From AC-38 sp033856025 (lineage in GTDB: Bacteria; Actinomycetota; Thermoleophilia; Solirubrobacterales; Solirubrobacteraceae), in NCBI GenBank assembly GCA_033856025.1, contig JAWVFQ010000035.1:1-64000 (forward strand): a stretch of DNA of 64,000 bases. The letters are read 5' to 3'. Shown here one piece after another: positions 1-7,779 of this stretch (within the stretch, counting starts at the first letter, position 1; the number at the start of each line of letters is the position of its first letter). The position numbers and the translations under genes were made by a program. Under the pieces are notes generated by a model. It did not search any database, was not told where the DNA came from, and worked only from the letters and a program-made list of their open reading frames with translations.

Positions 1-606
1 GTCCGCGTCGAAGCGCTCGTGCACGACGGCGGTGGTGCCGTGGATCGCGCTGCGCACGAGGATCGAGAGGCCCCCGACGTGAGACAGCGGCAGGGCGGAC
101 AGCCAGCGCTCCTCGGGATCGAGCCCCAGCGCCACCGCCGAGCCCAGGGCGCTCCACAGGAAGTTGCCGAAGGTGAGCGGGACCGGCTTCGGTGTCCCCG
201 CCGAGCCCGACGTGTGGATGACCGCCGCCACCGCGGCGAGCTCGTGCTCGTCGCGCAGCGCGACCTCCGGCTCCGGCCCCTCCAGCGCCGAATCCACCAC
301 CAGCGCGCCCACGGTCTGGGCCGCGCGCTCCGCCTCCCCCAGGCGCACGTCGACCGGCACCGCCACCGCCCCCAGCCGCCAGCACGCGTGCAGCGCCTCC
401 GCGAAGGCCGCGCCGGGCGGCAGCAGGAGCGCCACGCGGTCCCCCGGCCCCGCCCCGAGCGCCGCCAGGCGCCGGGCCCCCGCATCCGCGCGCTCCAGCA
501 GCTCGGCGTAGGAGAGCGCCTGCGCCGGCGTGGCCACGGCCGGGCGCCCGGCGGCCACCCCGGCGGCGCGGGGCAGCCAGGCGGGGACGGTCCCTCGGCT
601 CGCCAC
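1..606 (-). CDS. menE: o-succinylbenzoate-CoA ligase (MenE), C-terminus cut by window edge
   Basis: AMP-forming acyl-CoA ligase that activates o-succinylbenzoate in menaquinone synthesis. The 202 visible codons are the N-terminal part. They contain the AMP-binding P-loop signature HTSGSAGTPKPV and then a conserved region LSALPLSHVGGLSIL. The GTG at 604-606 is the first in-frame start after the divergent intergenic space. The gene is divergent from menB, whose start lies 40 bases away, so the two probably share a promoter region. Pathway context (menB, menA, menC, menH, menD, menF nearby) supports MenE over a generic fatty acyl-CoA ligase. The rest of the gene lies to the left of the window. 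Confidence 0.85.
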   Translation of the reverse strand, partial: MASRGTVPAWLPRAAGVAAGRPAVATPAQALSYAELLERADAGARRLAALGAGPGDRVALLLPPGAAFAEALHACWRLGAVAVPVDVRLGEAERAAQTVGALVVDSALEGPEPEVALRDEHELAAVAAVIHTSGSAGTPKPVPLTFGNFLWSALGSAVALGLDPEERWLSALPLSHVGGLSILVRSAIHGTTAVVHERFDAD

Positions 607-632
607 GCCCGGAGTATCCCGGCGGGCGCCGG

Positions 633-638
633 TAGATT
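633..638 (+). promoter_or_regulatory. TANNNT -10-like hexamer before menB
   Basis: TAGATT ends 8 bases before the menB ATG. With normal -10 geometry transcription would start at or within a few bases of the start codon, giving an essentially leaderless menB mRNA. No Shine-Dalgarno sequence is visible here. Confidence 0.5.
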
Positions 639-646
639 CCCCCGCC

Positions 647-1483
647 ATGTCCGTCACCTGGACCCCGGCCGGGGAGTACGAGGACATCCGCTACGAGCTC
701 TCGGGCGACGGGATCGCGAAGCTGACGATCGCCCGCCCCGAGGTCCGCAACGCGTTCCGGCCCCAGACGCTCATCGAGCTCTCCGACGCCTTCGAGCGCG
801 CGCGGGAGGACCTCGACGTCGGCGTCATCGTCCTCACCGGCGAGGGCGACCAGGCCTTCTGCTCGGGCGGCGACCAGCGCGTGCGCGGCGACGCCGGCTA
901 CCTGGCCGAGGACGAGGCGGCCCGCCGCGGCGTCGGGCGCTTCCACGTGACCGACCTCCAGGTGCAGATCCGCCGCACCCCCAAGCCCGTGGTGGCGATG
1001 GTCGCCGGCTACGCCATCGGCGGCGGCCACGTGCTGCACATCGTCTGCGACCTGACGATCGCCGCCGACAACGCCCGCTTCGGCCAGGTCGGCCCCAAGG
1101 TGGGCAGCTTCGACGGCGGCTACGGCGCCGGCCTGCTCGCGGCGCAGGTGGGCCAGAAGAAGGCCAAGGAGATCTGGTTCTTGTGCCGCCAGTACGACGC
1201 CGGCGAGGCGCTGGAGATGGGACTGGTCAACGCCGTCGTTCCGCTGGATCGCCTGGAGGACGAGACCGTCCACTGGTGTCGTGAGATGCTCGCCCTCTCC
1301 CCCTTCGCGCTGCGCCTGCTCAAGGCCAGCTTCAACGCCACCGAGGACGGGCTGGCCGGGATCCAGCAGCTCGCCCACGACACGAACCTCCTGTTCTACG
1401 GCTCCCCGGAGGCCCAGGAGGGCCGTGACGCCTATGTCGAGAAGCGCGTCCCCGACTTCGGCAAGTTCCCCCGCCGGCCGTAG
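647..1483 (+). CDS. menB: 1,4-dihydroxy-2-naphthoyl-CoA synthase
   Basis: Crotonase-fold enzyme that closes the naphthoate ring from o-succinylbenzoyl-CoA. The 278-residue protein matches the usual length. The N-terminal YEDIRYEL segment, the CSGGDQRVRGDAGY oxyanion/active-site loop, AGYAIGGGHVLH and the C-terminal PDFGKFPRRP tail are typical of MenB. The ATG at 647 is chosen although the frame is open back to 530, because the protein family begins here and a -10-like TAGATT lies just upstream. It is first in a menB-menA-menC run (10-base gap, then a 1-base overlap), which implies co-transcription. Confidence 0.95.
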   Translation: MSVTWTPAGEYEDIRYELSGDGIAKLTIARPEVRNAFRPQTLIELSDAFERAREDLDVGVIVLTGEGDQAFCSGGDQRVRGDAGYLAEDEAARRGVGRFHVTDLQVQIRRTPKPVVAMVAGYAIGGGHVLHIVCDLTIAADNARFGQVGPKVGSFDGGYGAGLLAAQVGQKKAKEIWFLCRQYDAGEALEMGLVNAVVPLDRLEDETVHWCREMLALSPFALRLLKASFNATEDGLAGIQQLAHDTNLLFYGSPEAQEGRDAYVEKRVPDFGKFPRRP

Positions 1484-1493
1484 GCAGGGAGCG

Positions 1494-2366
1494 GTGCGCA
1501 TCTGGCTCATGGCGGCCCGGCCGCGGACGCTGCCCGCCGCGGTGGCGCCCGTCCTGGTCGGCACCGCGCTGGGCACCCAGCGCCACGACTTCCGCCCGCT
1601 CGCCTTCGCGGCGGCGCTGGTGGGCGCGGTGCTCATCCAGGTCGGGACGAACCTGTCCAACGACTACTCCGACGCGCGCCGGGGGGCGGACACGGAGGAC
1701 CGCCTCGGCCCGGTCCGCGTGACCGCGGGCGGCCTCGTCCCTCCCCGCCAGGTGCTGGTGGCGGTGTGGGTCACGTTCGGCCTGGCCGTGCTGGTGGGGC
1801 TCTACCTCGTGGTCGTCGCCGGGTGGCAGCTGCTGCTGGTGGGGATCGCCTCGATCCTGGCCGGCGTCCTCTACACCGGGGGCCCGCGACCCTACGGCTA
1901 CGAGGGCCTGGGCGAGGTCTTCGTCTTCGCCTTCTTCGGGATCGTGGCCGTGACCGGCTCCTACTTCGTGCAGACCGAGCGCCTGGACAGCGAGGCGTTC
2001 GCGCTGGCCATCCCGGTGGGGCTGCTGGCGGCGGCGATCCTGATGGTCAACAACATCCGCGACCGCGAGACCGACGCGCGCGCCGGCAAGCGCACGCTGG
2101 CGGTGCGGTTGGGCGCGAGCGGCGCCCGGGCGCTGTACGCGGCGATGATCTTCGGCGCGTACATCCTGCTGCCGCTGGTGTGGGTGGCGGCGTCGCTGGA
2201 GGCGTGGGTCCTGCTGCCCGCGCTCACGTTCCCGCTCGCGCTGCGCCTGACGGCCGAGGTCTCGGAGCGCACCGACGGCCCGTCGCTGAACGCCGCGCTC
2301 GCCCGCACCGGGATGCTCCAGCTGACCTTCTGCGCGCTGCTGGCCGCCGGGATCCTGCTGTCCTGA
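1494..2366 (+). CDS. menA: 1,4-dihydroxy-2-naphthoate polyprenyltransferase
   Basis: Membrane UbiA-family prenyltransferase that attaches the isoprenoid tail to dihydroxynaphthoate. The 290-residue protein begins WLMAARPRTLPAAVAPVLVG, typical of MenA. It has the two Asp-rich Mg/diphosphate motifs NDYSDARRGAD and NNIRDRETDARAGK, and about eight hydrophobic helices between and after them. GTG at 1494 is taken as the start; an in-frame ATG at 1509 is an alternative. The stop TGA overlaps the menC ATG by one base (TGATG), which indicates translational coupling. Confidence 0.93.
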   Translation: MRIWLMAARPRTLPAAVAPVLVGTALGTQRHDFRPLAFAAALVGAVLIQVGTNLSNDYSDARRGADTEDRLGPVRVTAGGLVPPRQVLVAVWVTFGLAVLVGLYLVVVAGWQLLLVGIASILAGVLYTGGPRPYGYEGLGEVFVFAFFGIVAVTGSYFVQTERLDSEAFALAIPVGLLAAAILMVNNIRDRETDARAGKRTLAVRLGASGARALYAAMIFGAYILLPLVWVAASLEAWVLLPALTFPLALRLTAEVSERTDGPSLNAALARTGMLQLTFCALLAAGILLS

Positions 2367-3340
2367 TGGAGGTCGAGCGCGTCGCCTACCGGTTCCGCGC
2401 GCCGGTGGAGACGGCGTTCGGCAGCCTGGAGTCGCGCGAGGTGCTGCGGGTCCGGGTGGGCGGAGGCGTGGGCGAGGCGGCGCCGCTGGAGCCCTACGAC
2501 GGCGTGTCGCTGGAGGACGTCGAGGCGGCGCTGCGGGCCGCGGCGGTTGACGAGCCCGACGCGGAGACCGCGCTCGCCCGGCTGGCCGGCGGCCCGCCGC
2601 AGGCGCGCGCGGCGGTCGAGATGGCGGCGTGGGACGCGCGCGGGCGCCGGCGGGAGGCTCCCGTGGCATCGCTGCTCGCGGACGGTCCGTTCCAGGCCGT
2701 ACCGGTGAACGCGCTGATCGGGGAGGCCGACCGGGCCGGCGCCTCCCGGGCCGCGGCGGAGGCGGTCCGCGCCGGCTTCCGCTGCGTGAAGGTGAAGGTG
2801 GCGACGGGCGACGACGCCGGGCGGCTGGCCGCGGTCCGCGCGGCGGTCGGGCCCGACGTGGCGATCCGCATCGACGCCAACGGAGCCTGGACGGTCGACG
2901 AGGCGGTGGTGGCCCTGGAGTCGCTGGCGCCGGTCGGGATCGAGCTCTGCGAGGAGCCCGTCCACGGCGTCGCCGCGTTGCGCGAGGTCCGCGCCCGGGT
3001 CGACGTCCCGATCGCCATGGACGAGACGGTCACGCGCGAGCCCGGCGCGGCGGGCTCCGGAGCCACCCACGCCGTCTGCCTCAAGATCGCCGCCCTCGGC
3101 GGGATCGGCCCGCTGATGGACGCCGCCGCCTCGGCCCGCGCCGCCGGGAGCGACGTCTACCTGGCCTCGACGTTCGACGGCCCGATCGGGATAGCCGCCG
3201 CCCTCCACGTCGCGGCCGCGCTGCGCGTGACGCGGCCCTGCGGCCTGGCGACGCTCGCGCTGTTCGCGGACACGAAGGACCCATTTCCCCCGCACAACGG
3301 CACGATCCACGTACCAGACGCCGCCGGCCTCCTACCCTGA
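2366..3340 (+). CDS. menC: o-succinylbenzoate synthase (enolase superfamily)
   Basis: Dehydratase that makes o-succinylbenzoate from SHCHC. The 324-residue protein has the superfamily capping domain followed by the barrel with the expected residues: KVKVA (KxK), RIDANGAW (Asp), CEEPV (Glu), AMDETV (Asp) and CLKIAALGG (Lys). It is short for the family but complete. Dipeptide epimerases share these motifs, but placement directly behind menB-menA makes MenC the best call. The downstream secreted-protein gene converges on it with a 74-base gap in which no clear terminator is seen. Confidence 0.9.
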   Translation: MEVERVAYRFRAPVETAFGSLESREVLRVRVGGGVGEAAPLEPYDGVSLEDVEAALRAAAVDEPDAETALARLAGGPPQARAAVEMAAWDARGRRREAPVASLLADGPFQAVPVNALIGEADRAGASRAAAEAVRAGFRCVKVKVATGDDAGRLAAVRAAVGPDVAIRIDANGAWTVDEAVVALESLAPVGIELCEEPVHGVAALREVRARVDVPIAMDETVTREPGAAGSGATHAVCLKIAALGGIGPLMDAAASARAAGSDVYLASTFDGPIGIAAALHVAAALRVTRPCGLATLALFADTKDPFPPHNGTIHVPDAAGLLP

Positions 3341-3414
3341 CCTCCGGCATGGTCTGCAACCCTCCGGGGTCGTCCGCGCGCCGGTCGGGGTTAGGTCGGT
3401 GGCACGACCCGCGG

Positions 3415-4044
3415 TCAGAGTGGGTTGCCCATACGGACAAGAGCTCCGCTGACAGTGAAGCTTTTCGCGCAGGTGCCCGGGGGCGGCGCGTCCGGCGGTT
3501 TGGCCTGGAAATAGGACGTCGGAAGATCAAATCCGACGATGCCGCCAAATGAGCCGGGTCCCGATTTTGGGTCGTATGCAAACCCAAGATCGGTAAGCGG
3601 GCTTATACCCGGTAGCCCTTTGCCCGCGAATGAGCCCGTCTTCCAGTTCAAGGTACCGACCCCGTAGACGAAGTCGATCTCATATCCCATCGCCGCGACG
3701 GCTGGCCCCTCCTTCGGAGGCCCCGCGACGAGGACGGACTGCCCGGGCTTACTCCACACCACACCGACACCGCACACGACGTTGAGGTAAGTCCCTCTCG
3801 AACTGATGACCAGCAGATCGACTGAAGGCACGCCTTTCGTCACCCCCACGCACGCGAACGAAAGCGAGTTGAGGACGTATTCACCGCCCCCGCCGACCAG
3901 CTGAACCGGGGGATTGGTCTTCGCGGCTGCCGCGAATGTGCATGCGCCCTTCACACCGCTCTCCGCTCTGGCCTTCGGCGCTGCGATGCCTACGACAAGG
4001 ACCGCGCCGGCCGCCGCCAAGGCAATGAGCGACCTTGCGGTCAT
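3415..4044 (-). CDS. secreted protein of unknown function
   Basis: I do not recognise the family. The 209-residue protein starts with a clear signal peptide (MTARSLIALAAAGAVLVVG, cleavage likely after PKARA). The mature part is rich in Gly, Val and Ser with four cysteines (near GACTF, SFACVG, VVCGVG, GTCAKS) that could form two disulfides, and it looks beta-rich. The open frame runs upstream to 4107, but ATG 4044 places the signal peptide at the N-terminus. Base composition is less GC-rich than the neighbouring men genes, which suggests different history. It separates menC from the GH3/menH pair. A 9-bp inverted repeat lies just upstream of the start. Confidence 0.7.
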   Translation of the reverse strand: MTARSLIALAAAGAVLVVGIAAPKARAESGVKGACTFAAAAKTNPPVQLVGGGGEYVLNSLSFACVGVTKGVPSVDLLVISSRGTYLNVVCGVGVVWSKPGQSVLVAGPPKEGPAVAAMGYEIDFVYGVGTLNWKTGSFAGKGLPGISPLTDLGFAYDPKSGPGSFGGIVGFDLPTSYFQAKPPDAPPPGTCAKSFTVSGALVRMGNPL

Positions 4045-4051
4045 ACCCCTG

Positions 4052-4079
4052 CAAATCGGGTTACGCCTGGCCCGATTTG
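4052..4079 (-). promoter_or_regulatory. inverted repeat in the leader of the secreted protein gene
   Basis: CAAATCGGG (4052-4060) and CCCGATTTG (4071-4079) are perfect 9-bp inverted arms around a 10-base loop. The inner edge lies 7 bases upstream of the ATG at 4044. In RNA this would be a 5' leader hairpin next to the GGGG-containing ribosome-binding region; in DNA it could be a repressor operator. Only the symmetry is directly observed. Confidence 0.5.
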
Positions 4080-4160
4080 TCGCTAGGTGCGTCACGACAA
4101 CAAACACACGCGGGCCCTCGATTGTGTTTCGCTGGATACAGCGGCGATCCGCCGTCGGCT

Positions 4161-5291
4161 TTAGCGCAGGCCGGCACGGAGCGCGAGGACGCGCCGGACG
4201 GACGCGCGGAGGGCCGCGGCGTCGATGCGCCCGGCGGTGACGTCGCGGGCCAGGGCGTCGGCGGCGGTGGAGCCGGACGCGTAGCCGCCGCAGTAGAGGA
4301 GGAGGTCGTTGCCCGCGGCCAGGGACTGGCGGCCGAGGCCGGTCGGGGTGCCGTAGCGGCGCAGGGCGACGACGTCGAGGTCGTCGGTGATGGAGACGCC
4401 GGTGAAGCCGGCGTGGCCGCGCAGCTCGTCGGTGGAGACGCGGCGGGAGAGCAGCGCGGGGCGGCCGGACAGCGCCGGGTAGATGGCGGTGCTGGTCATC
4501 GCCAGCTTCGCGCCGGCCGCGCTCGCCGCGACGAAGGGCGACTCGTCGATGCGCCGCAGCGTGGCCAGCGGGAGGTCCACGCGCTGGGCCACGTCGTCCT
4601 CGTTGCGCGAGACCGTCCCCAGCCCCGGGAAGTGCTTGAGCGTCGCGGCGACGCCACCCTCCTGGAGGCCGCGGACGAACGCGCTGCCCAGGCTGGACAC
4701 GCGCGCGGGGTCACGGGAGTAGGAGCGCTCGGTGCGCGACTGGAAGGAGCCCGGGCGCCCGACGTCGAGGACGGGTGCCAGGTTGACGTTGACGCCGGCG
4801 TCGAGCAGGTTCGCCGCCGTCGCGCGGCCCTCGCGGAGCGCGACCGCGGCGCTGTTGAGGCGACCCAGCGCCGCGGGCGAGCGCGAGGGCGCGCCGCCCA
4901 GGCGCTTCACCTGTCCGCCCTCCTGGTCGATCATCACCAGCAGCGGGGCCCGCAGCCCGGCCGGGCGCCGGATGGCCTGGAGGCCGCGCATGGTCGCGCG
5001 CAAGCGCGCCCGCGAGCCGACATTCTCGCCGAACAGGATCACCCCGCCCGCCTCCCCGCGCGCGATACGCCGGCGCAGCGCGGCCGGCGGCGTCGTGCCG
5101 CCGTAGGAGAACACCGTCGACAGGCCGGCGAGCTGGCGGGCGGAGAGGCCGGCCGCCGGATCGTTCGCCGTCGGAGTCGACCCGCCCGACTGGGCGCCCG
5201 CCGCGGCGGCGGTCAGCCCGGCCAGCCAGACGGCGGCGGCCACCGCGCGAATCGCCCGGTGCCGGCCGGCTGTGGCGTGCAGGCGCTTCAC
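4161..5291 (-). CDS. secreted glycoside hydrolase family 3 (NagZ-like)
   Basis: Predicted exported beta-N-acetylhexosaminidase-type enzyme of 376 residues. The N-terminus (LHATAGRHRAIRAVAAAVW and following Ala-rich stretch) is a signal peptide. Visible family motifs are MIDQEGGQVKRL, NLAPVLDVGR, LKHFPGLG, AMTSTAIYPAL and SITDDLDVVAL, the last carrying the Asp nucleophile. In canonical NagZ the KHFPGHG segment is followed by a D/S-H general acid; here the equivalent stretch reads VSRNEDDVAQ with no His, so the acid/base or the substrate may differ. The GTG start at 5291 is 8 bases after the menH stop, so the two are probably one transcript although functionally unrelated. Confidence 0.85.
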   Translation of the reverse strand: MKRLHATAGRHRAIRAVAAAVWLAGLTAAAAGAQSGGSTPTANDPAAGLSARQLAGLSTVFSYGGTTPPAALRRRIARGEAGGVILFGENVGSRARLRATMRGLQAIRRPAGLRAPLLVMIDQEGGQVKRLGGAPSRSPAALGRLNSAAVALREGRATAANLLDAGVNVNLAPVLDVGRPGSFQSRTERSYSRDPARVSSLGSAFVRGLQEGGVAATLKHFPGLGTVSRNEDDVAQRVDLPLATLRRIDESPFVAASAAGAKLAMTSTAIYPALSGRPALLSRRVSTDELRGHAGFTGVSITDDLDVVALRRYGTPTGLGRQSLAAGNDLLLYCGGYASGSTAADALARDVTAGRIDAAALRASVRRVLALRAGLR

Positions 5292-5299
5292 GCCCGCCC

Positions 5300-6043
5300 T
5301 CAACCCGCGCGGGCCGGGAGGGTTGCGGCGCGCTCGATCGCGGCGGCGACGATCGCGGGCGCCTCCAGGTGGACGGCGTGGCGCGTGGCGGGCACCGGGA
5401 CGAGGTCGCAGCGCGGCAGGGACACGGCCATCCGCTCGGCCACCTTGCGGTACTTCGCGTCGCGCTCCCCCACGATCAGCGTGACCGGCATCCGCAGCTC
5501 CTCCAGCCGGCCCCACAGCGGCTCGCAGGCGCCCTGCCCCAGCCCGCGCAACGCAGCGGCGAGTCCGGAAGGCGCGTTGCGCAGGCGGTCCGCGCGCGCC
5601 GTCTCGGCCACCTCGGGCGCCTGGCCCTTGAACAGCGGCCCGCGGGCCCAGCGGTCCGCGAAGGCCTCGATCGTCGACGCCTCGATCCGGGTCGCCAGTT
5701 CCGCGTCCTCCTCGGCGCGCGCGGCGCGCTCCACCGGGTCCGCGATCCCCGGCGTCGCTCCGATCAGCACCAGGGACTCCACCCGCCCGGGATGCGCGAG
5801 CGCGACGCGCAGCGCCACGCGCGCGCCCATGGAGTAGGCCGCCAGCGCGAAGCGGTCGGGCGCCAGCGCGGCCACATCCTCGGCGCAGAGCTCCGGCGTG
5901 ATCGGCCGCGCCGCGGACGCCTCACCGTGCCCGCGCAGGTCGGGCGCCAGGAAGGGACGGGCGCGGTCCAGGTGCGCGGCCACCCCGTCCCAGCTGCGAC
6001 CGGTGTTGGTGAATCCGTGGAGGGCGACGACGGCCGTGGGCAC
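5300..6043 (-). CDS. menH: SHCHC synthase MenH (alpha/beta hydrolase)
   Basis: Eliminates pyruvate from SEPHCHC to form SHCHC in menaquinone synthesis. The 247-residue hydrolase has LHGFTNTG near the N-terminus, the nucleophile elbow YSMGARVAL (Ser), GERDAKY (Asp) and ATRHAVHLEAP (His), which complete the triad. The frame is open further upstream but the protein clearly begins at the GTG at 6043. It is divergent from menD, with 41 bases between the starts. General alpha/beta hydrolases look similar; the GFTNTGRSW motif and the men setting support MenH. Confidence 0.85.
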   Translation of the reverse strand: MPTAVVALHGFTNTGRSWDGVAAHLDRARPFLAPDLRGHGEASAARPITPELCAEDVAALAPDRFALAAYSMGARVALRVALAHPGRVESLVLIGATPGIADPVERAARAEEDAELATRIEASTIEAFADRWARGPLFKGQAPEVAETARADRLRNAPSGLAAALRGLGQGACEPLWGRLEELRMPVTLIVGERDAKYRKVAERMAVSLPRCDLVPVPATRHAVHLEAPAIVAAAIERAATLPARAG

Positions 6044-6071
6044 CGCCCCATGATGCCCGCAGGCGTGGCTA

Positions 6072-6077
6072 TAGCGT
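6072..6077 (+). promoter_or_regulatory. TANNNT -10-like hexamer before menD
   Basis: TAGCGT ends 7 bases before the menD ATG at 6085, compatible with a leaderless menD transcript. Confidence 0.45.
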
Positions 6078-6084
6078 TCCCCGG

Positions 6085-7779
6085 ATGGACAGCCACGTCC
6101 TCCTGCGCGCCTTCTGCGACGAACTCGCGCGCTGCGGGATGACCGACGCGTGCACCTCGCCGGGCTCGCGCTCCTCCCCCATCGTCCTCGCGCTGGCCCG
6201 CGAGCGCCGGCTGCGCGCCTGGTCGCACGTGGACGAGCGCTGCGCCGGGTTCTTCGCCCTGGGCGCGGCCAAGGCATCCGGACGGCCGGTCGCGGTCGCG
6301 GTCACCTCGGGGACCGCGACGGCCGAGCTGACGCCCGCCGTCCACGAGGCGCGCGAGGCGCGCGTGCCGCTGCTCGTCCTCACCGCCGACCGTCCGCCCG
6401 AGCTGCGCGAGGTCGGCGCGGGACAGGTGATCGACCAGGTCAAGCTCTACGGCTCCGCGGCCAAGTGGTTCTTCGAGGTCGGGACGCACGAGGCCACCCC
6501 CGAGCGGGTGCGTTGGATGCGCGCGCTGGCCTGTCGCGCGTACCGCGTCGCGCTCGAGGCCCGGGCCGGCGTCGTGCACCTGAACTTCGCGCTGCGCGAG
6601 CCGCTCTTGCCCCCGGCGCAGCTGCCCCCGGACGAGACCGGGCGCCCCGGCGGCGCGCCCTGGACGGCGCACGCGGAGACCGACGCCCGGCCCGAGCCGG
6701 ACGCGCTGGACCGGCTCGCGCGCCTCGTGGCGGAGCGCCCCCGCGGCGTGATCGTGGCCGGGCGCTGGGAGCGCGGCGCGGCGCTGGGCACCGCGGCCGC
6801 GGGCCTCTCGGAGGCCACCGGCTATCCGGTGCTCGCCGACCCGCTGTCCGGCGCGCGACTGGGCGGCGCCGTCGCCCACTACGACGCGCTGCTGCGCGAC
6901 GACGCCTGGGCCGGAGCCCACGCCCCGGACCTGGTCCTGCGCGTCGGCGACCTGCCCACGAGCAAGCCGCTGCGCGCCTGGCTGGCCGGCGCGCCGGACG
7001 CCGAGCAGGTGGCGATCGTGCCCGACGGCGTCGTCCAGGATCCCGACGCCGCCGTGACGCGAGTGGTTCACGCGGATCCCGCCGTGACCCTGGCCGAGCT
7101 CGCCGAGCACACCTCGCGCGCCCCCGACGCCGCGTGGGTGGCCGCCTGGGAGCGGGCCGACGCGGCCGCCGTGGTGGCGATCGGCGAGGCGCTGGGCGGC
7201 GAGCTCTCGGAGCCGCTGGTCGCCGCCGAGCTGGGGCGCCTCCTCCCCCGCGAGGCCACGCTGTTCGTCGCCTCGTCCATGCCCGTCCGCGACGTGGAGA
7301 CGTTCTTCCCGGCCCGCACGGACGCGCCGCGGGTGCTGTCGAATCGCGGCGCCAACGGGATCGACGGGACCGTCTCGTCCGCCTTCGGAGTGGCCGCCGC
7401 GTCGGGCGGCCCGGTCGTCCTGCTGACCGGCGACGTCGCGCTGGCCTACGACATCGGCGGGCTGCTGGCGGCGCGCCGCCTGGGCCTCGACGTCAAGGTC
7501 GTCCTGCTCAACAACGACGGCGGGGGGATCTTCCACTTCCTGCCGATCGCCGGTGAGCGCGACGCGTTCGAGGAGCACGTCGCGACCCCCACCGGCCTTG
7601 ACTTCGCGCGGGCCGCGGAGCTCTACGGGCTCGAGCACCGCCGCGTGGACAGCCGCGAGGCGCTGGCCGAGCGCCTCGCGGCACCCGGGCCGGCGATCCT
7701 CGAGGTGCGCACCGACCGCGAGGCGAACGTCGCCCTGCACCGCGCGGTCTGGGAGCGCGTCAGCGCCGCTGCGCGATGA
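6085..7779 (+). CDS. menD: SEPHCHC synthase MenD
   Basis: Thiamine-diphosphate enzyme that joins 2-oxoglutarate to isochorismate, the first committed step of menaquinone synthesis. The 564-residue protein begins with the MenD signature TDACTSPGSRSSPIVLA and has VTSGTATAELTPAVHEA, LTADRPPELREVGAGQ and the C-terminal TPP-binding stretch NNDGGGIFHFLP. ATG 6085 fits the family N-terminus. Its 3' end overlaps the convergent P450 gene by 20 bases. Confidence 0.96.
   Translation: MDSHVLLRAFCDELARCGMTDACTSPGSRSSPIVLALARERRLRAWSHVDERCAGFFALGAAKASGRPVAVAVTSGTATAELTPAVHEAREARVPLLVLTADRPPELREVGAGQVIDQVKLYGSAAKWFFEVGTHEATPERVRWMRALACRAYRVALEARAGVVHLNFALREPLLPPAQLPPDETGRPGGAPWTAHAETDARPEPDALDRLARLVAERPRGVIVAGRWERGAALGTAAAGLSEATGYPVLADPLSGARLGGAVAHYDALLRDDAWAGAHAPDLVLRVGDLPTSKPLRAWLAGAPDAEQVAIVPDGVVQDPDAAVTRVVHADPAVTLAELAEHTSRAPDAAWVAAWERADAAAVVAIGEALGGELSEPLVAAELGRLLPREATLFVASSMPVRDVETFFPARTDAPRVLSNRGANGIDGTVSSAFGVAAASGGPVVLLTGDVALAYDIGGLLAARRLGLDVKVVLLNNDGGGIFHFLPIAGERDAFEEHVATPTGLDFARAAELYGLEHRRVDSREALAERLAAPGPAILEVRTDREANVALHRAVWERVSAAAR

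Noticed and set aside
3341..3414. Possible terminator between menC and the secreted protein gene
   Set aside because: Only weak partial symmetry, no T-run on either strand.
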